Shown here: piece after piece, positions 44,734 through 53,788 of the stretch
How positions within the stretch are numbered: position 1 is the first letter of the stretch
Layout: every line of letters begins with the position of its first letter
Assembly: GCF_012223425.1 (NCBI RefSeq)
Contig: NZ_CP038799.1
Location: forward strand, 2,852,001-2,916,000
DNA: 64,000 nucleotides
Direction: 5' to 3'
Source of the DNA: Mycolicibacterium frederiksbergense
GTDB lineage: Bacteria; Actinomycetota; Actinomycetes; Mycobacteriales; Mycobacteriaceae
Notes under the pieces: generated by a model
Seen by the model: the letters and a program-made list of their open reading frames with translations, nothing else
What the model was told of the DNA's origin: nothing
Database searches by the model: none
Made by a program: the position numbers and the translations under genes

Positions 44734-45843
44734 ATGATCACGTTCAGCAACGTCACCAAGAAGTATCCGGACGGAACCGTCGCCGTCGACGACCTCACCC
44801 TCGATGTCCCCGAGGGCACGCTGGCGGCGTTCGTCGGCCCGTCTGGCTGCGGTAAGACGACCTCGATGCGGATGATCAACCGGATGATCGAGCCCACCTC
44901 GGGCACCCTGACCGTCAACGGCGAGGACGTGACCAAGGTCGACCCGGTCAAGCTGCGCCTGGGCATCGGGTACGTGATCCAGAGCGCCGGGCTCATGCCG
45001 CATCAGCGGGTCGTCGACAACGTCGCCACGGTGCCGGTGCTCAAGGGGGAGTCGCGGCGCAGCGCGCGCAAGGCCGCCCTCGAGGTGCTGGAGCGCGTCG
45101 GTCTGGACCCGAAACTGGCGCAACGCTATCCATCCCAGCTCTCGGGTGGTCAGCAGCAGCGCGTCGGGGTGGCTCGGGCGCTGGCCGCCGATCCGCCCAT
45201 CCTGCTGATGGACGAACCGTTCAGCGCCGTGGACCCGGTGGTGCGTGAGGAATTGCAGGCCGAGATTCTGCGGCTGCAAAGCGAATTGCGCAAGACCATC
45301 GTGTTCGTCACCCACGATATCGACGAGGCGGTCAAGCTCGGGGACAAGGTCGCCGTGTTCGGCAGGGGCGGCGTGTTACAGCAGTACGCGGAGCCGTCGT
45401 TCGTGCTGTCCAATCCGGCCAACGAGCTGGTATCCGGTTTCGTCGGGGCCGACCGCGGTTACCGCGGTCTGCAGTTCTTCGCGGCGACCGGGCTGCCGCT
45501 GCACGACATCCGGCAGGTCGCCGAGGACGATATCGACCAGTTGCAGCTGGCGCCCGGCGACTGGGCGCTGGTGCTGCGCGCCGACGGGAAGCCGTTCGCC
45601 TGGATCAACGCCGAGGGAGTGGAGGTACACCGTAGCGGAAGTGCGTTGTACGACAGCACCATCGGCGGTGGGTCGTTCTTCCGCCCCGACGGCTCGCTGC
45701 GACTGGCACTGGACGCCGCCCTGTCCTCGCCGTCGGGTCTCGGGGTGGCCGTCGACGAGGACGGACGCCTGCTCGGCGGTGTGCAGGCCGATGATGTGCT
45801 GGCCGCGCTGAAGCAACAGCGCCGGGTCCCGAAGGTCGGGTAA
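44734..45843 (+). CDS. proV: Osmoprotectant ABC transporter ATPase ProV
   Basis: A 369-residue ATPase: Walker A GPSGCGKTT (35-43), LSGGQQQRVGVARAL, ILLMDEPFSAVD, VTHD. It is longer than the minimal ATPase, with a C-terminal region (about 255-369) resembling degenerate CBS domains, which in OpuA-type importers sense ionic strength. Start ATG at 44734, seven bases after proX. Confidence 0.92.
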   Translation: MITFSNVTKKYPDGTVAVDDLTLDVPEGTLAAFVGPSGCGKTTSMRMINRMIEPTSGTLTVNGEDVTKVDPVKLRLGIGYVIQSAGLMPHQRVVDNVATVPVLKGESRRSARKAALEVLERVGLDPKLAQRYPSQLSGGQQQRVGVARALAADPPILLMDEPFSAVDPVVREELQAEILRLQSELRKTIVFVTHDIDEAVKLGDKVAVFGRGGVLQQYAEPSFVLSNPANELVSGFVGADRGYRGLQFFAATGLPLHDIRQVAEDDIDQLQLAPGDWALVLRADGKPFAWINAEGVEVHRSGSALYDSTIGGGSFFRPDGSLRLALDAALSSPSGLGVAVDEDGRLLGGVQADDVLAALKQQRRVPKVG

Positions 45844-46500
45844 GTGAACTACCTGCTGACCCACCTCGACGATGCCTGGACGCTGACGCTGATCCATCTG
45901 CGGCTGTCGCTGGTGCCGGTCGTGCTCGGATTGCTCATCGCGGTGCCCATCGGCGCCCTCATCCAGCGCACCACCCAGCCGCGCCGCGTCGTCACCGTGC
46001 TTGCCAGCATCATCTTCACCATCCCGTCGCTCGCACTGTTCGTGGTGCTGCCGCTGGTCATCCCGACCCGCATCCTCGACGAGGCGAACGTCATCATTGC
46101 GCTGACGCTCTACACCACTGCGCTGCTGGTGCGGGCCGTCCCCGAAGCGCTGGATGCGGTCCCACCCGAGGTGCTCGACTCGGCCACCGCCGTCGGCTAC
46201 CGGCCACTCACCCGGGTGCTCAAAGTCGAACTGCCGCTTGCCATCCCGGTACTCATCGCCAGCCTGCGCGTGGTCGCGGTGACCAACATCTCGATGGTGT
46301 CGGTGGGTTCGGTGATCGGCATCGGCGGCCTGGGCACCTGGTTCACCGAGGGCTATCAGGCCAACAAGAGCGGCCAGATCATCGCGGGCATCATCGCCAT
46401 CTTCGTGCTGGCGGTGGTGATCGACACGCTGATCCTGTTGGCGGGCAAGGCGCTGACCCCTTGGGACAGAGGCGCCAGAACCAAGGCGGGTGCGCGATGA
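45844..46500 (+). CDS. proW: Osmoprotectant ABC transporter permease ProW
   Basis: A 218-residue permease with five to six spans and the EAA loop VPPEVLDSATAVGYRPLTRVL. GTG start directly follows the proV stop. Forms a heterodimer with ProZ in the importer. Confidence 0.9.
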   Translation: MNYLLTHLDDAWTLTLIHLRLSLVPVVLGLLIAVPIGALIQRTTQPRRVVTVLASIIFTIPSLALFVVLPLVIPTRILDEANVIIALTLYTTALLVRAVPEALDAVPPEVLDSATAVGYRPLTRVLKVELPLAIPVLIASLRVVAVTNISMVSVGSVIGIGGLGTWFTEGYQANKSGQIIAGIIAIFVLAVVIDTLILLAGKALTPWDRGARTKAGAR

Positions 46501-47270
46501 ACTTCCTGCAGGAGGCGCTGTCCTACATCTTCACCGCGGCGAACTGGTCGGGCCCCGCGGGCATCGGTATCCGCATCGTCGAACACCTGCAATACACCGC
46601 GATCGCGGTCGTGTTCTCCGTGCTGGTCGCCATCCCGATCGGGCTGATCATCGGGCACACCGGCCGCGGCACCTTCCTGGTGGTCACCGGTGTCAACGCG
46701 CTGCGGGCGCTGCCGACGCTGGGTGTACTGCTGCTCGGTGTGCTGTTGTGGGGGCTGGGCCTCATCCCGCCGACGGTGGCGCTCATGCTGCTGGGTATCC
46801 CGCCGCTGCTGGCCGGCACCTACTCGGGTATCGCCAACGTGGACCGCGCCGTCGTCGACGCGGCCAGGGCGATGGGCATGACGGAACGGCAGGTGCTGCT
46901 GCGCGTCGAGGTGCCCAACGCGCTGCCCCTGATCCTCAGCGGCCTGCGCACCGCGACCTTGCAGATCGTCGCGACCGCCACCGTCGCGGCCTACGCCAGC
47001 CTCGGCGGGCTGGGTCGTTACCTGATCGACGGCATCAAGGTGCGCGAGTTCTATCTCGCACTGGTCGGCGCGCTGATGGTGACGTTGCTCGCACTCATCC
47101 TCGACGGGGTGCTGGCCCTGGCGGTGTGGTTGTCCCAGCCGGGTGCCGACCGTTTCGGCAGGCAGGCCGACCGGCTGCCGCAGCCACTGCTGGATGACGA
47201 AGTAGCACTCGAATCGTCCAACGCGGGTACGAAGCGTGGGGACGTTCGCATACGGTATGAGGGTGACTGA
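46497..47270 (+). CDS. proZ: Osmoprotectant ABC transporter permease ProZ
   Basis: A 257-residue permease related to ProW, with a similar EAA loop (VDAARAMGMTERQVLLRVEVP) and about six spans. ATG overlaps the proW stop (ATGA). The last 14 bases overlap the next gene. Confidence 0.9.
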   Translation: MNFLQEALSYIFTAANWSGPAGIGIRIVEHLQYTAIAVVFSVLVAIPIGLIIGHTGRGTFLVVTGVNALRALPTLGVLLLGVLLWGLGLIPPTVALMLLGIPPLLAGTYSGIANVDRAVVDAARAMGMTERQVLLRVEVPNALPLILSGLRTATLQIVATATVAAYASLGGLGRYLIDGIKVREFYLALVGALMVTLLALILDGVLALAVWLSQPGADRFGRQADRLPQPLLDDEVALESSNAGTKRGDVRIRYEGD

Positions 47271-47883
47271 ACCAGCCCCACAATCAGGCACGGGCGCCAC
47301 GGATGAAACTGCAGGCGCCTGGCCGGCGATCCTGACTTGGCGTGCGCACGATGTGCCGCGGATGGAGTCGGTGCGTGTGCAGCTGTCCGGCAACCGCATC
47401 AAGGCCTACGGCCGCATCGTCTCGGCCGCCACCTCCTCGGACCCCGCGTTCAGCGCCTCCTATGACCTGGTCACCGATGAGACCGGTGCCACCAAGCGGT
47501 TGTCGCTGACGATGACGCTGGCCGAACGGGAACGCCAGCTGTCCATCGCCCGCGACGAGGAGGGCATGTGGCTGGTGCGTGACCACCAGAATCAGACCAG
47601 TCGCGCCGCCTACGAGGGCGCACTGGATGTCGACGTCGTGTTCAGTCCGTTCTTCAACGCGCTGCCCATCCGCCGCACCGGACTGCACCAGCGGGCGGAG
47701 TCGCTGGAGGTTCCCGTCGTGTACGTGCGCCTGCCCGAACTGACGGTGGAGCTGGAGACCATCAGCTACAACAGCGCCGGCGGGGCAGAGATCGGACTGA
47801 AATCGCCGATCGCCGACACCACCATCACCGTCGACGACGACGGTTTCATTCTCGACTATCCCGGACTGGCAACGCGGATCTGA
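47257..47883 (+). CDS. Putative glycolipid-binding protein (PF06475-like)
   Basis: A 208-residue protein with the pattern of the putative glycolipid-binding family: WRAHDVPRMESVRVQL at the N terminus, DVDVVFSPFFNALPIRRTGL (the DVD-x-x-xxPFxNALPIRR core) and DDDGFILDYPGLATRI at the end. Known only from structure-based naming; no function shown. Starts ATG 47257 or GTG 47263. It is in the Rv3755c position. Tail overlaps tyrA by 38 bases. Confidence 0.78.
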   Translation: MRVTEPAPQSGTGATDETAGAWPAILTWRAHDVPRMESVRVQLSGNRIKAYGRIVSAATSSDPAFSASYDLVTDETGATKRLSLTMTLAERERQLSIARDEEGMWLVRDHQNQTSRAAYEGALDVDVVFSPFFNALPIRRTGLHQRAESLEVPVVYVRLPELTVELETISYNSAGGAEIGLKSPIADTTITVDDDGFILDYPGLATRI

Positions 47884-48805
47884 TCACGCCGCCGGCGCGG
47901 CCGGCGGCGGCGAGTTCCTCCCGCCAGCCCGGTGCACCGATGGTGACCGCCAGGATGTCGGGCCTGCTGAAACTGTCGTAGCGGATTCGTGCCGCGTGGC
48001 CGGCTTCGACCAGATCGGCCACCGAGGCATGCGCGGCCAGGTGCTCGCGGGCCCGGGTGAGCAGTTCGATGCTGCGGTCCAGGCCGGTCAGCAGCTGCTC
48101 GGAGTTCGCCTCGCACATTGCACGCACCAGGTCCGGGGCGGTGGCCGCGACCCGGGTGCCGTCCCTGAACGACCCGGCGGCCAGCGCGAAGGCCAGGGGG
48201 ACCTCGCTCGCGGTGGCGGCCAGCGTCTCGGCCAGCAGGTGGGGCAGATGCGATATCGCCGCGGCCGCGGCGTCGTGCTCATCGGAGCGGGCCGGCACCA
48301 CGAACGCCCGGCAGTCCAGCGCCAGCTGCGCCACCATGGCCCAGACTTCGGAGTCGACCCCGTCGTCGACGGCCACCACCCACGGGGTGCCGGCGAACAG
48401 GTCCTTGTCGCCCGCCGACCAACCGGAGTGTGCGGTTCCGGTCATCGGATGACCGCCGACGAACCGTGCCCGCAGCCCCGCGGACTCGACCTGCGCCAGC
48501 ACCGCACCCTTGACGCTGATGACATCGGTCAGCGCGCAGTCCGGCGCGGTCGCGCGAATGTGCTCGAGCATGACGCCGAGTGCCGGCATCGGGACGGCCA
48601 GCACGATCAGTGCCCCGGTGTCCGCGGCACGCGACAGTGCATCGTCGAGGGCCGCGGTGGCGTCGAATCCGTCGAATTGGGCGCCCTGGACACCGTCCAC
48701 CGAGCGGTTGTAGCCGAACACCTCACGGCCCGCCGCGGCCGCCGCCCGCATCAGCGAGCCGCCGATCAATCCCAGTCCCAGCACGCACACCGGAGTCTCG
48801 GTCAC
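47846..48805 (-). CDS. tyrA: Prephenate dehydrogenase TyrA
   Basis: A 319-residue NAD(P)-dependent prephenate dehydrogenase that converts prephenate to 4-hydroxyphenylpyruvate for tyrosine. Rossmann GLGLIGGS near residue 9, GHPMTGTAHSGW with the catalytic His, and a helical C-terminal domain. Length and synteny match Rv3754. GTG at 48805 chosen; an ATG six codons upstream is possible. Confidence 0.92.
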   Translation of the reverse strand: MTETPVCVLGLGLIGGSLMRAAAAAGREVFGYNRSVDGVQGAQFDGFDATAALDDALSRAADTGALIVLAVPMPALGVMLEHIRATAPDCALTDVISVKGAVLAQVESAGLRARFVGGHPMTGTAHSGWSAGDKDLFAGTPWVVAVDDGVDSEVWAMVAQLALDCRAFVVPARSDEHDAAAAAISHLPHLLAETLAATASEVPLAFALAAGSFRDGTRVAATAPDLVRAMCEANSEQLLTGLDRSIELLTRAREHLAAHASVADLVEAGHAARIRYDSFSRPDILAVTIGAPGWREELAAAGRAGGVIRSALPVRDSRE

Positions 48806-48895
48806 GGTTCTAGGTTGGCACACGGTCCGGGCGCCGGGTTGCCGGCCGGTGAATAGGTGGTCAAAGGTCCCGGGCGGGGACTAGCGTTAGCACCC

Positions 48896-49414
48896 ATGGG
48901 AGCACAGCGTGCGCCGGCGCAGGAGGCTGCCAACCTGCCGGGCGGATTCGGAGTCGCGGTCGTCCGGGAGGACGGCAAATGGCGGTGCGCTCCGTTGCGC
49001 AAGGGTGCGCTCAACAGCCTGACCGCGGCCGAGACCGAGCTGCGCGAGCTGCGTAGCGCCGGCGCCGTTTTCGGGTTGCTCGACATCGACGAGGAGTTCT
49101 TCGTCATCGTCCGGCCGGCCCCGGCGGGCACGCGGTTGCTGCTCTCGGATGCCACCGCCGCGCTGGACTACGACATCGCCGCCGAGGTGCTCGACAAGTT
49201 GGACTCCGATATCGATGACGAGGACCTTGAGGACGCCGACCCGTTCGAGGAGGGCGACCTCGGGTTGCTCGCCGATGTCGGACTGCCCGCGGGTGTGCTC
49301 GGTGTGATCATCTCCGATGACGATATGGAGATCGACGAGCAGATCACCGCGATCGCCGAGCGGATGGGCTTCGAGAACGAACTGTCCGCGGTGCTCGACA
49401 AACTGGGTCGGTGA
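48896..49414 (+). CDS. tRNA adenosine deaminase-associated protein (Rv3753c-like)
   Basis: A 172-residue acidic protein of the actinobacterial family always found upstream of tadA. Seen: GFGVAVVREDGKWRCAPL, LLDIDEEFFVIVRP, and a strongly acidic stretch (LEDADPFEEGDLGLL). Function unknown; the GTG of tadA overlaps its stop, so translation is coupled. ATG at 48896 begins MGAQRAPAQ. Confidence 0.85.
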   Translation: MGAQRAPAQEAANLPGGFGVAVVREDGKWRCAPLRKGALNSLTAAETELRELRSAGAVFGLLDIDEEFFVIVRPAPAGTRLLLSDATAALDYDIAAEVLDKLDSDIDDEDLEDADPFEEGDLGLLADVGLPAGVLGVIISDDDMEIDEQITAIAERMGFENELSAVLDKLGR

Positions 49415-49863
49415 AACCGGATCAGGAGCTGATCCGGCTCGCCCTCGAGGTGGCCCGCGCCGCGCCCGTCGACGATGTGCCGATCGGGGCGGTGGTTTTC
49501 GGGCCCGACGGCACCGAACTTGCCCGCGCCGCCAACGCCCGGGAGGCGCTGGGCGACCCGACCGCACATGCCGAGATCCTGGCGATGCGGGCCGCCGCCG
49601 GACGGCTGGGTGACGGATGGCGGCTGGAGGGCTGCACGCTGGCCGTCACCGTCGAGCCGTGCACCATGTGCGCGGGGGCGCTGGTGATGGCCCGCATCGG
49701 GTTGCTGGTGTTCGGGGCGTGGGAGCCCAAGACCGGGGCCGTCGGCTCGCTGTGGGACGTGGTGCGCGATCGTCGGCTCGTGCACCGGCCGCAGGTGCGC
49801 GGCGGGGTGCTCGCGCAGGAGTGTGCGGCCCCGCTGGAGGAGTTCTTCGCCCGGCAACGCTGA
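49411..49863 (+). CDS. tadA: tRNA adenosine-34 deaminase TadA
   Basis: A 150-residue CDA-fold deaminase that converts A34 of tRNA-Arg(ACG) to inosine; that tRNA is encoded at 33982-34054. Zinc ligands and catalytic Glu: HAE (His53, Glu55) and PCTMC (Cys84, Cys87). Length typical. GTG start overlaps the upstream stop (GTGA). Confidence 0.93.
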   Translation: MKPDQELIRLALEVARAAPVDDVPIGAVVFGPDGTELARAANAREALGDPTAHAEILAMRAAAGRLGDGWRLEGCTLAVTVEPCTMCAGALVMARIGLLVFGAWEPKTGAVGSLWDVVRDRRLVHRPQVRGGVLAQECAAPLEEFFARQR

Positions 49864-49972
49864 GCGCTGCACCGTTTTCTACACCAGGGTCGTCAGCGCC
49901 CGCCGATCGCGACCGTGACGTAGAAATCGGCGCGATTATGGCCAACCGGCTGTGCCCGGTAAGCTGCCACGC

Positions 49973-50063
49973 GGTGGCGTGTCCGAGCGGCCTAAGGAGC
50001 ACGCCTCGAAAGCGTGTGACGGGTAACCCCCGTCCGAGGGTTCAAATCCCTCCGCCACCGCCA
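49973..50063 (+). tRNA. serU: tRNA-Ser(CGA)
   Basis: Acceptor GGTGGCG pairs with CGCCACC. Anticodon stem CACGC/GCGTG with loop CTCGAAA, anticodon CGA. Long variable arm (GACGGG...CCCGTC). T-loop GGTTCAAATCC; discriminator G and encoded CCA. A rho-independent terminator follows directly. Confidence 0.95.
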
Positions 50064-50104
50064 TAGCCCCTCACCTGCTCGCCCAGGTGGGGGGCTAGTT
50101 TGTT
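50064..50104 (+). terminator. Intrinsic terminator after tRNA-Ser(CGA)
   Basis: TAGCCCCTCACCTG (50064-50077) pairs with CAGGTGGGGGGCTA (50084-50097) with one G-T wobble and a six-base loop, followed by GTTTGTT. It starts immediately after the tRNA CCA. Confidence 0.88.
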
Positions 50105-50110
50105 GTGCCG

Positions 50111-50413
50111 TCAGCTCTCGTCGAGTACGTCTTCCACGCGCTGCACCTTCGCGCTGAGCTGGCCGGTGTGCCCGGGGCGGATATCGGCCTTGAGCACCAG
50201 GCCGACTCGCGGTGAGACGGCCGCGACGGCGTCCACGGCCTGCTTGACGACGCCCATCACCTCGTCCCACTCGCCCTCGATGTTGGTGAACATCGCGTTT
50301 GTCTCGTTGGGCAGTCCGGATGCGCGCACGATGCGGACGGCTTCGGCGACCGCCCGGTGCACACCACCGTCGTCATCGGCGGCGGACGGGGTCAGGCTGA
50401 AGGCGACAAGCAT
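50111..50413 (-). CDS. MTH1187-family thiamine-binding protein
   Basis: A 100-residue ferredoxin-like protein (DUF77/YkoF type): LVAFSLTP at the start, FTNIEGEWDEVMGVVKQAVDAV and KADIRPGHTGQLSAKVQRVEDVL match the family, whose members bind thiamine or pyrimidine precursors as dimers/tetramers. Full length. Role in this organism unknown. Confidence 0.85.
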   Translation of the reverse strand: MLVAFSLTPSAADDDGGVHRAVAEAVRIVRASGLPNETNAMFTNIEGEWDEVMGVVKQAVDAVAAVSPRVGLVLKADIRPGHTGQLSAKVQRVEDVLDES

Positions 50414-50444
50414 GGTGTCCAGCCTGGCACAGCAGCCCGGACAG

Positions 50445-50470
50445 TGTTTAGCCCTGGCGCTGCCGGGTAC
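50445..50470 (+). promoter_or_regulatory. SigF-type promoter
   Basis: TGTTT (50445-50449), 15-base spacer, GGGTAC (50465-50470) fit the mycobacterial SigF consensus GGTTT-N15-17-GGGTAT. It lies about 315 bases before the CsbD-family gene, the only plus-strand genes downstream, and CsbD genes are general-stress genes in other bacteria. Judged by eye. Other than this and the small open frame at 50666, the gap 50414-50785 shows nothing. Confidence 0.55.
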
Positions 50471-50665
50471 TACAAGAGTCTCCTGCTCACTCGCCCAGAA
50501 CCGGCGACTGCGTTGTGGGGAATCACCACTAGACGAGGCAGGGTCCTACCCGGCACACCGCCGGAGTCAATCGCCCAGATTTTGCGCACCGGTCCAGCAT
50601 GCGGCCGCAGTGGCGACGCAACCAACCATCTGACGGTCGATATCTCGCTGCCTTCACAGCGCCTC

Positions 50666-50776
50666 ATGAACAAGAGCCAGGCCGCCGAGCTTTGCCGAGG
50701 TGCCGCACCGTCGCACGACGGGACCGAGATCGGTACCGAGATCGAAATCGCGATGACCAACGGCCACAACAAGTAA
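50666..50776 (+). CDS. Possible 36-residue leader ORF
   Basis: ATG to TAA encodes a 36-residue hydrophilic peptide (begins MNKSQAAELCRG). Its stop codon overlaps the AAGGA ribosome site of the CsbD gene (TAAGGA), as expected for a coupled upstream ORF. No family recognised; codon use is compatible with coding but the length is too short to judge. Confidence 0.25.
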   Translation: MNKSQAAELCRGAAPSHDGTEIGTEIEIAMTNGHNK

Positions 50777-50785
50777 GGAATGCAG

Positions 50786-51340
50786 ATGAGCGAACACAAC
50801 AAGGCTGACCAGGCCCGCAAAGGGCTGATCGATTCGGTGAAGGGCAAGGCGAAAGAGGTCTTCGGAGCCGTCACCGGTAACGAATCACTCACCGCTGAAG
50901 GGCAACTCGAGCAGACGCAGGCCGCGGAGCGCAAAGAGGCCAACAGCGTCGAGGCCGTTGCCGACGCAGAGGCCGAACAGGCGCGGCGGCAGGCCGCGGA
51001 GGTTCAGACGGCCGGAGCTTACGAGCGTGCCGCTGTGGCCAAGGAGGCCGCTGCGGTCGAGAACGCCGTACGCATCCGGCAAGAGGCAGAAAAGCATGCG
51101 GCCGAGAACGCCGAAGGCCAGAAGCTGGCCGCGAAGAACCACAGTGCCTCGGTGACGGCGCTGAGCCAGGTGCGCCGAGCGAAAACCGAAGCGCGCGAGC
51201 AGATCGAAGGGGCGGCCGACGAGGTTGTCGAGGCCGTTGATGATCACCGCTCGGAGGCCCAGAAGGCCGACGACACCCGCGAGGCAGCAGAGCGCGCCCG
51301 TCAGCGCGCCGACGCCCTCACCTCAGAAGACCTGTCCTGA
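50786..51340 (+). CDS. CsbD-family stress protein with long coiled-coil extension
   Basis: A 184-residue protein. The N-terminal 50 residues match CsbD (GLIDSVKGKAKEVFGAVTGNESLTAEG); the rest is a highly charged Ala/Glu/Arg helix, probably coiled coil. CsbD proteins are induced by general stress; function unknown. ATG at 50786 has AAGGA six bases upstream; ATG at 50780 is too close. A SigF-like promoter lies upstream, and a second coiled-coil gene follows 26 bases after the stop. Confidence 0.82.
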   Translation: MSEHNKADQARKGLIDSVKGKAKEVFGAVTGNESLTAEGQLEQTQAAERKEANSVEAVADAEAEQARRQAAEVQTAGAYERAAVAKEAAAVENAVRIRQEAEKHAAENAEGQKLAAKNHSASVTALSQVRRAKTEAREQIEGAADEVVEAVDDHRSEAQKADDTREAAERARQRADALTSEDLS

Positions 51341-51366
51341 ACACCGTCACCACCCAGGAGATGACC

Positions 51367-52029
51367 ATGCAGATCACCGCAGTACCCTTCGCGCTCTGGC
51401 GCGTGCAGTATCAGATCGTCCGCTACCCGTTGCAGTTGATCCAGGATCGGATGGCCGACCGGCTGGACCCCGAGGCTCCGGCCCGGCTGTTCTACGAGCG
51501 CACGCTCGGGCAGCTGGATTCCACCGTCGGTCGCGTGCTGCGTGACCCGGACCTGGAAGCCCGCGGGACCGCGCTGACCGAGCGTGGCGACGCACTGGCC
51601 AGGGCCTCGCGGCTGGACGCGAAGGCGGCCCAGATCGAGGAGCAGGCCGACACCACTCTGCACGCCAGGCGGGAACAGGCGATGGAGGACCAGAAGCAGG
51701 CGCGCGCGGACCGGGAGCAGAAGGTCAACGACGCTCAGCGCAACGCCGATGAGCGCAAACAATCCGCCGCCGAGGAAGCCCGGGCCCATACCGCGGCGGC
51801 CAAGAAACAGGCCGACGATGCCGCGGCCCGCAAGTCCGAGGCCGTTCGCCGCGCCGAACAGCAGGAGCAGAACCGCATCAAAACGGCCGAGAAGAAGGCC
51901 ATGGAGACTCCGAAGGCCGCGATGGCCGACGCGACGTCCAAACACACCGAGGCCGCCGACAAGCGCCGGCAGGCCGACCGTGTCGAACAACTCGCCTCCG
52001 CCGAGAAGGCGAAGCGGCAGTCGAGCTGA
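51367..52029 (+). CDS. Charged coiled-coil protein, partner of the CsbD gene
   Basis: A 220-residue protein: a compact N-terminal part (AVPFALWRVQYQIVRYPLQLI) then a long Ala/Lys/Glu/Gln-rich helix (about 70-215). Databases often label such proteins IF2-like because of the low-complexity helix; there is no GTPase motif, so that name should not be trusted. ATG at 51367 has AGGAG seven bases upstream. Likely in one operon with the CsbD-family gene. Confidence 0.75.
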   Translation: MQITAVPFALWRVQYQIVRYPLQLIQDRMADRLDPEAPARLFYERTLGQLDSTVGRVLRDPDLEARGTALTERGDALARASRLDAKAAQIEEQADTTLHARREQAMEDQKQARADREQKVNDAQRNADERKQSAAEEARAHTAAAKKQADDAAARKSEAVRRAEQQEQNRIKTAEKKAMETPKAAMADATSKHTEAADKRRQADRVEQLASAEKAKRQSS

Positions 52030-52032
52030 TCC

Positions 52033-53667
52033 TCAGACCGCGACGGTGACGAACCTGCTGGCCGGTACCGCGGACCCGATCACCGTGCCCTGGGCCGTTC
52101 CCTTGGGGGTGCTGATCGGCAACGTCGACCCGGGCACGAGTTCGTCGCCGTTGTCGGTGTCACCGGCGAACCAGTCGTTGAACCAGCCGGCGGACAACGC
52201 ATCGACGGCCGGCGGGTTCTGCGGCTGCGGGAAACCTGCCAACAACTGGGCGCCGAACTGGATGAGCGCGTTGCCGCCCTGCATCGAGTCCATGTGCACG
52301 CCACCGGAGAGCACCACACCGTTGAACCGCCCGGGCCGCGCCGCGTTCAGGTCCGTCTTGAGGGTGCTGATGAAGTTGAAGGCGTTGCGGGGCGCGCCGA
52401 TCTCGCGGACCGGGATATAGCGGCCGGTCTCGTCCTCATAGGCCTGCAGCTTGCGCAGCGCGACCGCCATGGTGCTGCCGGTCGGCACACCGTCCAGGGT
52501 GATCACCCCGACCAGATCGTCCGCGGCGCCGTTGTCGACGAGGTACCCGGCGACCGCGGCAACCAGGCCACCGCCGGCCGAATGCCCCGCCAGGCCGAAC
52601 TTCTCGGGCAGCCGTGCGTCCGCCGGGTCCAGGCCGTACCGGGTGGCGAATCCCGCGGCGAGCGCGCTGTCGGTCAGCGCCGTCCGGTCGCCGACGAAAA
52701 GGTCGGCGATGGCCGCGGCCATCCCGTCACCATTGATCCAGTTGTCGTCACCGGCAAAGGGATTCGAGGAGATCGTCGGGGTGACCACGATGGCTCCGGT
52801 CGACGCGGCGAGATTGGCCGCGGTGAAGCTGTACATCGGGCCGAGTGCGAAGAAGCCGTGCTGCAACACGATCAGCTTCTCCGGCACCGCATCGCCCTCG
52901 GGGTAGTACCAATTCGCTTTCACCCGCTGCCCGGTGGACAGCAGGATCGTCGAGTTGCGCACCGTCACGGTGCTGTTCGGGGGCAGCACCGGGGGGCCGG
53001 TGACCAGTGCCTCCAGCGCCTGCAGCGAGTTGAACACCAAGGAGCCGATGCCGCTGGTGATCCGGTCCGTCACGCCCTGCAGCCAGCGGATCAGGTTTGG
53101 GGGTGACGCAGCCGCGGCCTGCACGGGTGCGGCCGCTTTCGGTGCGGCCAACGCCAGTGACACGCTCGGCTGCGCGGCGATCTTTGCGACGGCGGCCGCG
53201 CCGCCGGCACTGATATCGGTGACCGCGGGTGTTGAGACGGCGGGCGTCGAGACGGTGGGCGTCGAGATGGTCGGCGTGGCCACCGCGGTCTCGGCGGGGA
53301 CCGTCGCCGCCCGCTCGGGTGCGCTCGCGGTCATCGGCGCCGAGTGCGGCCGCAGAGCCGTCATCGCGTCGGTGCGCGCGGTCAGGTTCTTCTTCTTTTT
53401 CTTCGGGGTGTCGCCGAGGGCGTCTTCGCTGGGCTTTTCGGGCGCCTCGACCTCGGTCTTGGCGTCTGGCGAGGTGTCGGGTGCGGCGTCCTCCGAGGGG
53501 CTCTCAGGCTGGTTGCCACCCGCCGCGGGGGACGAGTCGGACGCCGACTGCGATCCGGAGCCGGTCGTCGAGTCGTCGGCGAGCGCGACGCCCGCGCCGG
53601 CGAGAACCGCCGCCGAGACACCTGCCGACAACAGCCCGGCACTCACCCACATCGGCAGCCGTTCCAT
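52033..53667 (-). CDS. Secreted alpha/beta hydrolase with long Pro/Ala-rich N-terminal region
   Basis: A 544-residue exported protein. Signal peptide (about 1-30, ends ALADD), then about 150 disordered residues with a KKKKK tract and TPTVSTPAVSTPAV repeats. The hydrolase domain has LQHGFFALG (oxyanion), GHSAGGG (nucleophile Ser) and GGVHMDSMQ with a likely catalytic His. Resembles cutinase-like or PET-hydrolase-like lipases in layout; substrate unknown. ATG at 53667 has AGGGG upstream. Confidence 0.82.
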   Translation of the reverse strand: MERLPMWVSAGLLSAGVSAAVLAGAGVALADDSTTGSGSQSASDSSPAAGGNQPESPSEDAAPDTSPDAKTEVEAPEKPSEDALGDTPKKKKKNLTARTDAMTALRPHSAPMTASAPERAATVPAETAVATPTISTPTVSTPAVSTPAVTDISAGGAAAVAKIAAQPSVSLALAAPKAAAPVQAAAASPPNLIRWLQGVTDRITSGIGSLVFNSLQALEALVTGPPVLPPNSTVTVRNSTILLSTGQRVKANWYYPEGDAVPEKLIVLQHGFFALGPMYSFTAANLAASTGAIVVTPTISSNPFAGDDNWINGDGMAAAIADLFVGDRTALTDSALAAGFATRYGLDPADARLPEKFGLAGHSAGGGLVAAVAGYLVDNGAADDLVGVITLDGVPTGSTMAVALRKLQAYEDETGRYIPVREIGAPRNAFNFISTLKTDLNAARPGRFNGVVLSGGVHMDSMQGGNALIQFGAQLLAGFPQPQNPPAVDALSAGWFNDWFAGDTDNGDELVPGSTLPISTPKGTAQGTVIGSAVPASRFVTVAV

Positions 53668-53788
53668 AAAATCCCCTGACGCTGAAAAAGAAGCAAACAC
53701 CATCCTGCCTGATTATTGACACCGGCGAAAGCTACGTGGGTGGTTTTGGTGGACCGCCATACTCAGATACTGACGAAGGGAAATACTT

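Noticed and set aside
51367..52029. Translation initiation factor IF-2 homology
   Set aside because: Only the low-complexity charged helix is similar; there are no G1-G4 GTPase motifs.
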